Source of the DNA: Caenorhabditis remanei
Lineage: Eukaryota > Nematoda > Chromadorea > Rhabditida > Rhabditidae
Assembly: GCF_010183535.1 (NCBI RefSeq)
Contig: NC_071331.1
Coordinates: 22,940,001 to 23,004,000 of the forward strand
Reading direction: 5' to 3'
DNA: 64,000 bases
Shown here: in pieces, positions 1-10,259 of the stretch
Numbering within the stretch: the first letter of the stretch is position 1
Layout of the letters: every line of letters begins with the position of its first letter
The notes under the pieces: model-generated
What the model was told of the DNA's origin: nothing
The model's input: the letters and a program-made list of their open reading frames with translations, nothing else
Databases searched by the model: none
Translations under genes and position numbers: made by a program

Positions 1-56
1 ATATCATTTTTGAACACTTCCAACAAGTCAACGGATCCAAGAGCAGCATATCAAAC

Positions 57-964
57 CTATTGAACAGTTTCAGAACCTTTCAGCAGTTTTGCGATTTCCT
101 CCTGCTGAGCTTCGATTTTATCCTTCTGAATGTCAATTAAACTCAGGGAGCAGCTCATAAGGTGACGGGCTTCTTTGAGGTTAGCAGATTGCTCTTGGAT
201 TTTTTGGGTTATAGCCTCAATTTTATCGTTCTTTTCCTTCAGAAGCAAACTCAGCTCCTCGATCTTTTTGTTAGCCTCTTCCACTTGCTCCTCCAGTTTC
301 TTCTTAGACTGGAGCATCGCCTCCAACAGCTCCTTTTGATCCTTCAACCTCTCATTCTCTTTTTTAAGCTCCGCCTCCTCGAAAGCCTTCAGTTCCGAAG
401 AAACTCGTGCCAACTCCTTCTCAATCGTGAGGAATCTGACAGGATCTGATTGCACATGAGACATAGTGGTCAGGTTCGTGATCCAGGTTTCCAGTTTTTG
501 AATTTCGGCAGCTTGGGAGATAATTTTAGATTCGGTTTGGTCCTCCTTGGCGCTATTCTTGATCAGATTTTGGATCTCTGCATTCTTGTCAGCAATGAGA
601 TTCTTAGATTCAGTGAGCTCCGCTGCTTGTTGCGCAATAATCTTGTTCAGCTCCTCGTTTTTTTTTCTTTTTTTTTCCACCTGCTCCTCAAGCATCTTCT
701 TTGATTCGAGGATCGCCTCCAACTGCTTCTTTTTCTTCTGCTCCTCCTTTTTCTTTTTTTGTTCCTCCTCATCTTCGTCTCGCAATTAAGCGACGCCCAC
801 AACTCTTCTGGACCCAGTCTGCGGCATCTGATAAACCAGGAATTGACTTCATTAATTCTCAATCCAACCGATTCGGCTATGATCTCTAATTGATTATCAT
901 CTGGAACCGGATTCTTCTCGTGGAATTTTGTGAGAGTTTTATGCTGGTGAAAAGTTGGCTTCAT
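57..964 (-). pseudogene. G1: homeodomain-like plus coiled-coil gene, frameshifted
   Basis: The ATG at 964 follows a TTTTCAG acceptor (about 975) and the 5' UTR GACGCTCAAG, the arrangement seen in G3, G4, G7 and G8. Residues 5-52 form a homeodomain-like unit (LTKFHEKNPVPD, then WFIRCR), followed by the family extension GPEELW. The downstream coiled coil (Lys/Glu/Gln-rich, with KELARVSSELKAFEEAELKK and SKNLIADKNAEIQNL) is open to a TAG at 57-59. It is in a different frame from the homeodomain: the shift lies at about 786-790, just after GPEELWASL. No GT-AG pair there would repair it, and in G3 and G4 this junction is exonic. The C-terminus is shorter than in relatives (ends GSETVQ). The family function is unknown. 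It is either a recent pseudogene or an assembly error of one base; the rest of both parts is well preserved. Confidence 0.65.
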
Positions 965-1156
965 CTTGAGCGTCCTGAAAATATGAGTAAAGATAGAAAG
1001 GAAATAGAGAGTTCTACTAGAGACAGAAAAAAAGAAGAAACACGACGAGTAATTAAGACAAAGGAAGACAATGAATGAATGTGCCTGATGAACCGATCAT
1101 TCGAGATAATAAATGCGCGCGAGGGTCCCCGGGAAGATTGGTGTATGCGGACTAGA

Positions 1157-1169
1157 GAATGTTCGAGAA
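1157..1169 (-). promoter_or_regulatory. Heat-shock element, cassette 1 (G1)
   Basis: On the minus strand it reads TTCTCGAACATTC, three perfect alternating nGAAn pentamers, 193 bp upstream of the G1 ATG. It sits inside the repeated cassette that also contains CCGCATACACCAATCTTCCC. Confidence 0.75.
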
Positions 1170-1768
1170 CGTCTTCTGGTTCGCAAACACTGAGTACGTT
1201 CTTGCGGACATGTAAATAAGCTACAAATCTCAGGTCACAAGAAAGCCTTTGGGAAGGCAGTCCTGCACGGCAAACAGACATCCTTCAGGAGTCTCAGCCT
1301 CTAACATTCTGAGGGAATATGAAGTGACGTGACAGACCTTCTGCTGTCATTACCACCATAATCTGCCGATTTATGATGATGCATTAGATCAATTGTCAGC
1401 TGTCTTCTGTTGTTCAAGAGTATCTGGGAATCTAGAATTAAGGATCAGGGATCTAAGCACCAGAAGCTAGGATCCAACTGAAGAATGAGGATCGGAGGTT
1501 CCATAGGACATGATCTAAAGAAATAGAGGGATTTGGAACCGGCAGGATTTAGGATGGCACCAAAAGCTTAAGGGAAATAGGTCTAGGCAAAAGAATAGGA
1601 AGAAAAGAACTAGGAGGTTCAGCGATAAGGGTTCTAAGGTTTGGGACCGTATGGGAACAAAACTTCAATTAGAATCAGGCAGTGAAAACAGGGTAAATGG
1701 ATGGATTGTGTCCACAATATTTGCCGACCTGGGCCCTTAAGATTGATTGTCACGATTTTATCTCATGA

Positions 1769-1781
1769 GAACCTTCGGGAA
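1769..1781 (-). promoter_or_regulatory. Heat-shock element, cassette 2
   Basis: GAACCTTCGGGAA, three perfect alternating pentamers. It is the reverse of the TTCCCGAAGGTTC element found upstream of other block A genes. Here it is about 800 bp from G1, so its target is uncertain. Confidence 0.6.
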
Positions 1782-1960
1782 GGCTCTTCAGGAAGATTCG
1801 ATGACGTGACATACCCAGGTCCCTCCTCCTGTTTGTCTTTTTATTCATTCAGACCCCACATACCCCGTTCCAACACAAACAGACATAAAATTTCGGTCAC
1901 AATTCATTTATTCGTTCAAAACATCCACAGTAAAACACACAATATCAATTAAACCGCTTT

Positions 1961-2809
1961 TCAGATTTTAAGAATCTCATCGTAGTCGGAACCAGAGTCC
2001 GAGTACAAACTGCCATCGCTCTCCTCCTCCTCATCGCTCGTCTCCGCCTCCTTCTCATCGCTCGTCTCCGCCTCCTCCAACTCCCTTATCTTCTCCATGG
2101 CCTTTTCGAGCTGACGCTTAAGCTCCGCCCCTTCACTAACCACCTCCTGCAACTGCTTCTGGAGTTTCATATTCTCCCGATCCTTCATCTGATGCAGCTG
2201 ATCGAAGTAATCGTCTTTAGCCTTCTCCGCTTTCTTAAGCTCCGCCTCCCTGTTAGCCGCCTCCTGGAGTTCCTGAAGTTGCTCCTCGAGCTCCGTCACC
2301 TTTTGATCCTTGGCCACAAGCAGATCATCAAAGTGGCTAGCTGCTTCCTTCAATTTGAAAATCTCATCGTCCTTCATCTGAAGCTCCTTTTGATGCTCCG
2401 ACTTCATTAAAAACATTTTCCAATGGAACTCCTTAGCCCCCTCCCTCAAAGCCTCCTCGGACTTCTTCACCTCCAGATACTTTTTCTCTTGCTTTTGGAG
2501 CTCATCCTTGAGCTGCTCGACTTCAGAATTCTTCAGATTCTCCTCCAGCAACATCCGAATCCTTTGATCCCTCTCACGAAGCAGGTGATTGTAGTAGGAG
2601 ATATCATTGGCAGTATTTAGATAGGCGTCGTTCGCCTCTGATTGAAGACGCTTGTTGGCTTGCTTGAGTTTTTGAAGCTCCGCCTCCTTCGCCTCAAGCA
2701 GGGCTTCCGGGGTCTGGGCGGTTGATGGTGGGTCTTCAGGGACCGTCTTACTGGAGAGGAGACGTAAGAAGTGAGGCGATGGCTTCAATTTATGGTTAGG
2801 AGGGTCCAT
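1961..2809 (-). CDS. G2: coiled-coil protein, 282 aa
   Basis: Single open exon from ATG 2809, directly preceded by the acceptor TTATTCCAG. The first 40 residues are Pro-rich (MDPPNHKLKPSPHF...). Residues 45-245 are a continuous Glu/Lys/Leu heptad coiled coil. The last 40 residues are very acidic and Ser/Asp-rich (two copies of EAETSDE, then SDSGSDYDEILKI). There is no signal peptide or membrane segment, so a cytosolic or nuclear filamentous protein is likely; I do not recognise the family. AATAAA lies at 1907-1912 (reverse strand). G2 shares its upstream region, which contains a heat-shock element at 3043-3055, with the divergently transcribed G3. A truncated copy, G5, lies at 7113-7312. Confidence 0.85.
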   Translation of the reverse strand: MDPPNHKLKPSPHFLRLLSSKTVPEDPPSTAQTPEALLEAKEAELQKLKQANKRLQSEANDAYLNTANDISYYNHLLRERDQRIRMLLEENLKNSEVEQLKDELQKQEKKYLEVKKSEEALREGAKEFHWKMFLMKSEHQKELQMKDDEIFKLKEAASHFDDLLVAKDQKVTELEEQLQELQEAANREAELKKAEKAKDDYFDQLHQMKDRENMKLQKQLQEVVSEGAELKRQLEKAMEKIRELEEAETSDEKEAETSDEEEESDGSLYSDSGSDYDEILKI

Positions 2810-3042
2810 CTGGAATAAGGGAGATTGGTTAGGTATGGAAGAACTGTATGAGAGGGAGAAAAGATGACGGCACTATTCGAAGAGAACGGGCGGTGCAGGA
2901 AGATTGAATAAATGAGATCACCGACTCTGAAGGCGGAGGGATTGGTCTTGTTTGCGGATCTGGGTATGCCACGTCACTGCGCACAGTACTTTGAGAGGAC
3001 CTCTGCAGGAGGCCGTGCGTCACCGAATCTTCCCGATGAGCC

Positions 3043-3055
3043 TTCCCGAAGGTTC
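3043..3055 (+). promoter_or_regulatory. Heat-shock element, cassette 2 (G2/G3)
   Basis: TTCCCGAAGGTTC: three perfect alternating pentamers, 234 bp from the G2 ATG and about 400 bp from the G3 ATG, so it could serve both genes. Confidence 0.75.
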
Positions 3056-3257
3056 ACACGAGATAAGACCTTGTTCATAACGTTCTCCATTCTCACGTTC
3101 CATTATATTTGTGCATCTGCTCCATCATCATAAACCGACAGATTATGGTGGTAATGACCGCAGAAGGTCTGTCACGTCACTTCATATTCCCTCAGAATGT
3201 TAGAGGCTGAGACTCCTGAAGACAAATACGTACTCAATGTTTGCGGACCAGAAAACG

Positions 3258-3270
3258 TTCTCGAAAATTC
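3258..3270 (+). promoter_or_regulatory. Heat-shock element, cassette 1 (G3)
   Basis: TTCTCGAAAATTC, 181 bp upstream of the G3 ATG. The pentamers are intact; the spacer differs by one base from the other copies. Confidence 0.72.
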
Positions 3271-3450
3271 TCTAGTCCGCATACACCAATCTTCCCGGAG
3301 ACTCACGCATTATCTCGAAGGATCAGTTCATTTGACCCACTCATTCATTGTCGTCCTAAGTTTTACTAGTCGTCTTTCTTCCTTTTTTGTCTCTAGTAAA
3401 ACTTCCTACATTCCCTTTCTATCTTTTCTCATATTTTCAGGACACTCAAG

Positions 3451-4601
3451 ATGAGCATTACTCCTTACCAGCATAACATACTAGCACAGTTCTACAAGAG
3501 GGTTCCGGTTCCTGAGAATGTGCAGAAAGAGATCGTAGCCAGTTCTTATGGAATTTCATATGCTGCCGTGGAGTCATGGTTGAATAGATGCCAAGTCGTC
3601 GGTCCTGAAGCATTGTGGGCGGAGATTTCTTTGGAGAAGGAAAAATCGGAGGAACAGGAGAGGAAAAGGGAGCGGGAGGAAGAGATGTAAGTAAAAATAG
3701 TTTCCTTAAGCAAAGAATCTGAATCTCAATTCAAAATTTGACACACTTTTCATTTTTCAGGGCACTCAAAAAGAAGATTACCTATTACCAGCATAAAACT
3801 CTCACTAAGTTCTTTGAGACAAATCCAATTCCAGATTATGATCAGTTAGAGATCATAGGCAAATCGGTGGAGATGACAAATGTAGCCGTGGATTGCTGGT
3901 TCTTCAGATGCCGCACGATGGGTTCTGAAGCATTGTGGCAAGAGGTTGGAGAAGAAGCGGAGATTAAGAAGGAGAAGGATCAAAAGGAGCAACTGGAGGC
4001 GACGCTTCAATATAAGAAGAAGCTTGAGGAGCAAGTGGAAAATGAGAAGAAAGAGAACAAGGAGCTGAGAAAGATTATTGCGCGACAAGCAGCTGAGCTC
4101 AGGGAATCTAAGAATCTCATCGCCGACAAGAACGCAGAGATCCAAAATCTGGTCAAGAATAGCGTCAATGATCAAGCCGAAATCCAACAACTAAAATCCT
4201 GGATCACAAACATCACTACCATGTCTCATGTCCAATCAGATTCTGTCAGATTGCTCAATGTTGAAAAAGAGTTGGCGCGAGTTTCCTCAATGTTTAAGGA
4301 GGCGGAGCTTAAGAAGGAGAATCAGAGGTTGAAAAAACATGAGAAGGAGTTCGAGGCGATGTTGCAGTTTGAGAAGAAACTTGAGAAGCAGGTGGAGGAG
4401 CTGAGCTTCCATCCACAAGAAATGAACGATAAAATTGAGACTACAACTCAAAAAACCCAACAGCAATCGGTGGATCTCAAGGAATCTACAAATCTTCTAG
4501 CCGGGATTAATAGTCTCATTAGTATCCAGAGTAGCGTCAAGGATGCAGTCATTGCTATGCAGGAGCAACTCGGAAAGCTGGTGAACGAAATCACTATTTG
4601 A
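3451..4601 (+). CDS. G3: double homeodomain-like, coiled-coil protein, 358 aa
   Basis: Two exons: 3451-3686 and 3761-4601 (intron GTAAGT...TTTTTCAG, phase 2). The start follows ATATTTTCAG and GACACTCAAG, a probable spliced-leader acceptor. Homeodomain-like unit 1 is at about residues 6-50 (ILAQFYKRVPVP; helix 3 VESWLNRCQ) and unit 2 at about 87-135 (LTKFFETNPIPD; VDCWFFRCR). Each unit is followed by GxEALW. The Leu16/Phe20/Trp48 positions of a homeodomain are kept, but the Asn at position 51 that contacts DNA is Arg, so ordinary sequence-specific binding is doubtful. Residues 140-355 are a coiled coil containing KELARVSS and AELKKENQRLKK. AATAAA is at 4687-4692. Function unknown; heat-inducible expression is inferred from the promoter. 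Exon 1 is almost identical to that of G7. Confidence 0.85.
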
Positions 4602-5124
4602 CTTGCTGCCCTATTGAAGAAAAAGAAAGATAATTAATTAATTAAAATTCTGTGTTCTGTTGTAAAAACTTTGTTAAAATAAGACCAATAAAGTATATCG
4701 TTTTGCAACCAGTTTTCTATCGAAACTAGGACATTCCAGAACTACGGAATTTGGTCCAACAGATTAGAGTGGATTACGGTAGATTACAGTATGACAACAG
4801 GCACAATGAGACAGTTTCTGAACAACTATCGACAGAAATGCCGTAAACTCAGCATAACCATGAACCCTGGCTACTGTAAGTAACGGTTGCTCATGTCAGG
4901 TGGCATTAGGTTACGGTAACTTTTTTTCCGAGTCCGAGGTCCAACTGTTAGGCTGCTAATTGTGTGACTTTTGACGTCCGGACAAACTGATAGACAGAGA
5001 ACGGTAGACTACGTTAGGCTGAAAGGAAAATCAGGCCATCCCACGGGAAAGTGCGCAATACGCAGAAGTTACGCGGTGTTCGCGGATCTGGGTTGCGGAA
5101 TCTTATCAAAGAGTCTACGGGACC

Positions 5125-5137
5125 TTCCCGAAGGTTC
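5125..5137 (+). promoter_or_regulatory. Heat-shock element, cassette 2 (G4)
   Basis: TTCCCGAAGGTTC, three perfect pentamers, followed about 50 bp later by the TATA-like TTATTATATTTGTGCATCTG. Confidence 0.72.
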
Positions 5138-5355
5138 TCACTAGATAATTACTTGTCCATGACATTCTCCATTTTCACCTTTTATTATATTTGTGCATCT
5201 GATACCCAAATGCTCTCAAGCACAAAAAGAAAGCTCTGAGACAACAGTTAAAGAGTGCCTGAGAATGAACGGGCTCTTCGGGGCAGATCCTCTGCGCAGA
5301 TTAGCCAGAAGGAAGCGTCGGCCAGTACCATCATGTGTTTGCGGACCAGAAGACG

Positions 5356-5368
5356 TTCTCGAACATTC
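5356..5368 (+). promoter_or_regulatory. Heat-shock element, cassette 1 (G4)
   Basis: TTCTCGAACATTC, 184 bp upstream of the G4 ATG, followed by TCTAGTCCGCATACACCAAT as in the other copies. Confidence 0.75.
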
Positions 5369-5551
5369 TCTAGTCCGCATACACCAATCTTCCCGGGGAC
5401 TCACGCGCATTCATTATCTCGAAGAATCGATCCATCAGACCCACTCATTCATTGTCTTCATTTGTCTTACTTGTCGTGTTTCCTTTTTTGTCTCTAGTAG
5501 AACATTCTATATTCGCTTTCTATCTTTGCTCATATTTTCAGGACACTCAAG

Positions 5552-6803
5552 ATGAACATTTCGCTTCAACAGCATGAACAACTCACGGAGTATTACGAGA
5601 AGAATCCGGTTCCAGATAGGCAGCAGAGAGAGAGCATAGCCAAATCGTATGGAATGTCAAATGTGGAAGTGGAGTCCTGGTTTTCTAAATGCCGAGTCGT
5701 GGGGCCTGAAAAATTGGGGCAGGAGATTTTATTGGAGATGATAAAACTGGAGGAAGAGATGTAAGTATTTACAATACTCAACTAACGTTTAGGCCCTCTG
5801 CATTCGAATTTTGACAATATTGTCACTTTTCAGGGAATCCAATGAGGGGTATCCAATGTTCACAGCTCACAAGCATAAAACTCTCACAAAGTTCTACGAG
5901 ACAAATCCGACTCCAGATTATGATCAGAGGGAGATCATACGGAAATCGGTTGAGCTGACAAATGTAGTAGTGGATTTGTGGTTTTTCATGTGCCGTAATA
6001 TGGGTCCTGATGCAGTGTGGCAGGAGTTTGAAAAAGAGGCGGAGATTGAGAAGGAGAAGGATCAAAAGGAGCAAGTGGAGACGATGCTCCAGTCTAAGAA
6101 GAAGCTAGAAGAGCAAGTGGAGAATGGAAAGAAAGAGAACGAGGAGTTGAGAAAGATTATTGCACGACAAGCAGCTGAGCTTACGGAATCTAAGAATGTC
6201 ATCGCGGACAAGAATGCAGAGATCCAAAATCTGATCAAAAATAGCGTCAAGGATCAAGTCAATGCTCAGCAGGACCAAGCTGCCAACCTCACTACCATGA
6301 ACAATATTCAACAGTCAATTCCTGCTAGACTGCTCAATGTGGAGAAAGAGTTGGCACGAGTTTCCTTGCAGCAGAAGGCCTTTGAGGAGGCGGAGCTTAA
6401 AAAGGAGAATGAAAGGTTAAAGGAACAGAAGAAGGAGTTGGAGGCTATTTTGCAGTGTAAGAAGAAACTTGAGGTGCAGGTGGAAAATAAAACGAAAGAG
6501 AACGAGGAGCTGAGCTTACTTCTGAAGGAAAATAACAATAAAATAGTGGCAATGACTCAAAGAAACGAAGAACAAGCTGCTGAGCTCAAAAAATTTAAGA
6601 ATCTTCTAGCCGGGATCCAAAATCTCACTAGCCTTCAGCATGGCGTCCAGGATGCAGTCAACGCTCAGCAGGAGCAAATCGCAAAGCTGCTTAACATCTT
6701 CAAAGAAAACTGTTCTACAGGCCTGAGATGCTGGTCTTTTGAAGATATTCAGGGGAGCAGTTCTCTCCACCCCCCGATAAAGGTTCCAGAAGATTCAGAT
6801 TAA
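5552..6803 (+). CDS. G4: double homeodomain-like, coiled-coil protein, 392 aa
   Basis: Two exons: 5552-5760 and 5834-6803, phase-2 intron. The start follows TTTTCAG plus GACACTCAAG. Unit 1 (about residues 7-50) has LTEYYEKNPVPD and VESWFSKCR; unit 2 (about 80-128) has LTKFYETNPTPD and VDLWFFMCR, with Met where a homeodomain has Asn51. The coiled coil (about 135-355) contains SKNVIADKNAEIQNL, KELARVSLQQKAFEEAELKK and LAGIQNLTSLQ. The C-terminus departs from its relatives: instead of ending near AKLVNEITL it runs on into a 35-residue tail rich in Ser, Cys and Pro. AATAAA lies at 6885-6890. A second block A 3' UTR copy follows at 6920-7110, so the 3' end is a mosaic. Exon 1 and its intron recur nearly unchanged inside G8. 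Confidence 0.83.
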
Positions 6804-7112
6804 ATTGTTGAAAATGTTCAAAAATGATTATTGATATAATTGAATGTGTGTTTTGTTGTAAAATCTATGTTAAAATGAAAAACAAATAAAGTATATCGTT
6901 ATGCAACCTTTGAAAATTGTTCTATAGGTGTGACTTGCTGCCCTATTGATGAATCGGGGAGCAATTCTCTTTCCTACCCGATAAATGTTCCAGGTGATAC
7001 AGTTTAGAACATTTTAAATCGCTGAAAATGTAAAGATGATGATTCATAATTAACTGTGTTTTTTGTAAAAGCTGTGTTGAATAAGACCAATAAAGTATAT
7101 CGTTTTGCAACC
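6804..7112 (+). repeat. Tandem duplicate of a block A 3' UTR
   Basis: The G4 3' UTR with AATAAAGTATATCG (6885-6898) is followed by another copy of the family 3' UTR: GTGACTTGCTGCCCTATTGA near 6929, AATAAAGTATATCG at 7089. The second copy has no reading frame of its own in front of it. Confidence 0.65.
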
Positions 7113-7312
7113 AGAGTATTTAGATAGGCGTCGTTTGCCTCTGATTGAAGACGCTTGTTGGCTTGCTTGAGTTTTTGAAGCTCCGCCTCCTTCGCCTCGA
7201 GCAGGATTTCCGGGGTCTGTGCGGTTGTTGGTGTGTCTTCGGGGACCGTTTTATTGGAGAGGAGACGTAAGAAGTGAGGCGACGGCTTCAGTTTCTGGTT
7301 AGGAGGGTCCAT
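7113..7312 (-). pseudogene. G5: 5' fragment of a G2 copy
   Basis: From ATG 7312 the first 66 codons match G2 closely (MDPPNQKLKPSPHF... to NDAYLNT). The homology stops abruptly at about 7113, where the sequence passes into the 3' end of the G4-type UTR (AATAAAGTATATCGTTTTGCAACCAG). The rest of the coiled coil is missing, and the remaining frame runs into unrelated sequence. The G2 upstream region is copied with it (7313-7730). This is a truncated segmental duplicate; if transcribed it could make at most a short Pro-rich peptide. Confidence 0.85.
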
Positions 7313-7865
7313 CTGGAATAAGGGAGAATGGTTAGATAGGGAAGAACTGTATGAGAGGGAGAAAAGAGGACGGCACTATTCGAAAAGAACGGGCGGTGCG
7401 GGAAGATTGAATGAATGAGATCCCCGACTCTGAAGGCGGAGGGATTGGTCTTGTTTGTGGACCTGGGTATGCCACGTCACTGCGCACAGTACTTTGAGAG
7501 GGCCTCTGTAGGAGGCCGTGCGTCACCGAATCTTCCCGATGAGCCTTCCCGAAGGTTCTCGCAAGATAAGACCTTGTCCATAACGTTCCCCATTCTCACG
7601 TTCCATTATATTTGTGCATCTGCTCCATCATCATAAATCGACAGATTATGGTGGTAATGACCGCAGAAGGTCTGCCACGTCACTTCATATTCCCTAGGAA
7701 TGTAAGGGGCTGAGACTCCTGTAAGGTGTCTGCTTGCCGTGGGCCACATCCCAAATGCAGTCTAGATAAGATAATCTTGAGACGTGGGATTTGTAGCTTA
7801 TTCACACTCAGGAATAGTCAAAGAGACACAAAATACCTGAGAATGAACGGCCTCCTCGGGGCAGA
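7313..7865. other. Duplicated promoter region and G6 deletion breakpoint
   Basis: 7313-7730 is a copy of the G2/G3 divergent promoter. It is followed by the 'CTGAGAATGAACGG...GGGGCAGATC' segment seen upstream of G4 and G7. At about 7867 that segment is joined directly to homeodomain coding sequence, so the heat-shock cassette 1, the splice acceptor and the start codon are absent. Confidence 0.7.
7546..7558 (+). promoter_or_regulatory. Heat-shock element, cassette 2 (G5/G6)
   Basis: TTCCCGAAGGTTC, perfect, in the duplicated promoter. It is the only clear element left upstream of G6. Confidence 0.65.
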
Positions 7866-9438
7866 TCCAGCATGAACAACTCGCGGAGTACTATTACGAG
7901 GAGGATGGGTATCTAGAAAGAGATATGAGAATGGATATAGCCTCTTCTCTTGGAATTCCATATCACGTCGTGGATTCCTGGTACACCAATTGCCGAATCG
8001 CGGGCCCTGAAAAATTGTGGGCGAAGATTTCTTTGGAGCAGGAAAAATTGGAGGAACAGAAGTGGAAAAGGGAGCGGCAGCGGAGGGAAGAAATGTGAGT
8101 ATTGTTAAAATCGTTGATATATTGAATATAGTATCTATGAACCTGCTGAAATTGGCTGAAACCAAAGGAATCTGAATCTGTATTCAATTTTTGCCAATTT
8201 TTTTTACTTTTCAGGGCGAAGAAGAAGAAAATTACCTACTACCAACACAAAAAACTCACAAAGTTCTTTGAGACGAATTCGTTTCCAGATGATGATCAGA
8301 TCGAGATTATAGGCAAATCGGTAGCGATGACAAATATAGCCGTGGATTGCTGGTTCTTCAGATGCCGCACGATGGGTCCTGAAGCATTGTGGGCGGAGGT
8401 GGGAGAAGTGGATCTTGAGGAGTGGAGAAGGAAGAAGGAGGAGGAGGAGACAGAGTTGTAAGTCTTAAGAATTCTGATCTAAAAGTTCGGACTGCTCTTC
8501 GTGCTGCTCACTTAAAATTTTATATCTCCAATTTCCAGAATGACAAAGCTATCTCAAGCTGAAGCCAAAATTGCCTCCCTCACCGCCGAGAATCCGAAAC
8601 TAGAGTCCTCGATCACTAACCTCACCACCTGTACTCATGCTCAACAGTCAGATCCTGTCAGATTCCTCACGATTGAGAAGGAGTTGGCTCGAGTTTCCTC
8701 GCAGCTGAAGGCTTTTGAAGAGGCGGAGCTCAAAAAGGAGAATGAGAGGATGAAAGATCAAAAGGAGCAACTGGAGGCGACACTCCAGTCTAAGAAGAAG
8801 CTTGAGGAGCAAGTGGAAAATGAAAAGAAAGAGAACGAGGAGCTGAGAAAGATTATTGCGCAACAAGCAGCGGAGATCACGGAATCTAAGAATCTCATCG
8901 CTGACAAGAATGCAGAGATCCAAAATCTCACAGCCATTAAGAATTGTGTCAAGGGAGACCAGGCTGAAGACAAAATTACCTTCCTTACCGCCGAGAACCA
9001 GAAACTAGAATCCTGGATTACCAACATCACTACCATGTCTCATGTCCAATCAGATCCTGTCAAATTGCTCAAGATTGAGAAACAGTTTCCTCACTGCTTG
9101 AGGAGGCGGATCTTAAGAAGGAGAATGATCGGTTGAAGGAGCAAAAGAAGGAGTTGGAGGCAATGCTTCAGTCTAAGAAGAAGCTCAAGGAGCAGGTGGA
9201 AGAGGCGAACAAAAAGATCGAGGAGCTGAGCTTTCTTCTGGAGGAAAAGAACAATAAAATAGAGACTATGACCCAAAGAAACGAAGAACAATCTGCTGAG
9301 CTCAAGGAAGCCAAGACTCTCGTTGCTGACAAGGCTGCAGAGATCCAGAATCTCACTAGCATCCAGAATAGCGTCAAGGATGCGGTCAATGCTCAGCAGG
9401 AACAAATCGCAAAGCTGCTGACCAAAACCACTCTTTGA
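7866..9438 (+). pseudogene. G6: double homeodomain-like coiled-coil gene lacking its 5' end
   Basis: Exon remnants: 7868-8094, 8215-8457, 8539-9438. Unit 1 reads QHEQLAEYYYEEDGYL then VDSWYTNCR; this is the only unit here that keeps Asn at the homeodomain 51 position. Unit 2 has LTKFFETNSFPDDD and VDCWFFRCR. Upstream of the first CAG the frame meets a TGA at 7844 with no ATG, because a deletion fused promoter sequence to the coding part. In the coiled coil, at about 9081-9083, about 10 bp of the KELARV codons are missing: the frame from 8540 ends at 9136 while the family sequence continues in another frame to 9438 (ends AKLLTKTTL). AATAAA is at 9542-9547. An unusual extra phase-2 intron (8458-8538) separates the homeodomains from the coil. 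Two lesions make it a likely pseudogene, though a short product from an internal ATG cannot be excluded. Confidence 0.75.
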
Positions 9439-10259
9439 CTTGCTGCCCTAATGAAGATGGAAATTTTCAAAAATGATAATCCATTGACTAATTAATTAAT
9501 TAAAATTATGTGCTTTGTTAAAACTGTGTTAAATTAAGATGAATAAAGTATATCGTTTTACAAATAGGCTATGTAACGTTTTTAAAATGTCAGCTAGCTA
9601 CTTGTGCATACTGTTTGGGAGTCTATCCCTGTGATCTCTCACATACTCCCTCCAAACGTGGATATACATGAAATTTGGTTCACAATTTATTTATTCGTTT
9701 AAAAAATCCCATAAAACGGTAAAGCACACAATATCAATTAAACCTCTTCTCACAAGGAAAGTCTTTGGAGACATCGCATTCAAACGACCTATGAATTTGT
9801 TTATAGGTATTTTCGATTACACAGATTCCATTTCTGCATCAAAACATGCTAAATGTCTCTGCGAGAAGAGTTATAAGCCTAGATACCCAGATGCTCTCAA
9901 GCACCAAAAGCAAGCTGTGAGACAACAGTCTAAGAGTGCCTGAGAATGAACGGGCTCTTCGGGGCAGATCCTCTGCGCAGAATAGCCAGAAGAATGCGTC
10001 GGCCAGTACCATCATGTCCGCAAATACGCACTCAGTTTTTGCAAACCAGAAGACCTTCTCGAACATTCTCTAGTCCGCATACACCAATCTTCCCGGAGAC
10101 CCTCGCGCGCGCAGTCATTATCTCAAAGAATCGATCCATCAGACCCACTCATTCATTGTCTTAATAGGTCTTACTTGTCGTGTTTTTTCTTTCTTTGTCT
10201 TTATTAAAACTCTCTACATTTCCCTTTCTATCTTTGCTCATATTTTCAGGACACTCGAG
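9439..10259. other. Spacer and promoter of G7
   Basis: Contains the G6-type 3' UTR, then about 9754-9848 a fragment of a palindromic element whose fuller copies lie at 30055-30387 and 61085-61470. The G7 promoter follows, with cassette 1 and the GAATGAACGGGCTCTTCGGG segment. Confidence 0.55.
10056..10068 (+). promoter_or_regulatory. Heat-shock element, cassette 1 (G7)
   Basis: TTCTCGAACATTC, 192 bp upstream of the G7 ATG, in the standard cassette context. Confidence 0.75.

Larger units (their letters stand above)
965..1960. other. Intergenic, G1 promoter region
   Basis: This spacer holds the G1 promoter cassette (about 1100-1320, reverse orientation) with a perfect heat-shock element. A second inverted cassette fragment lies at about 1690-1850. 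The 3' end of G2 is marked by TTTATT (AATAAA on the minus strand) at 1907-1912. I see no gene in 1330-1690, which is unremarkable sequence. Confidence 0.6.
2810..3450. promoter_or_regulatory. Shared divergent promoter region of G2 and G3
   Basis: A 640-bp region between start codons of opposite strands. It holds both heat-shock cassettes, an ATTATATTTGTGCATCTG stretch that could act as a TATA-like core, and the TGACGTGAC/GTCACGTCAC motif found in other copies. Most of it is duplicated at 7313-7730, and parts at 12360-12760 and 15425-15720. Confidence 0.6.
4602..5551. other. 3' UTR of G3 and promoter of G4
   Basis: The left part carries the block A 3' UTR (TGACTTGCTGCCCTATTGAAG, then AATAAAGTATATCG). 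4740-5040 is ordinary sequence in which I see no gene. From about 5040 the G4 promoter begins, with both heat-shock cassettes and a segment (5210-5330) that recurs before G7 and, cut short, before G6. Confidence 0.6.

Noticed and set aside
162..789. Long open frames antisense to G1, and similar Leu/Phe-rich frames opposite every coiled-coil gene
   Set aside because: They are complements of Lys/Glu/Gln-rich heptad codons, have no splice signals or promoters of their own, and change with the sense protein.
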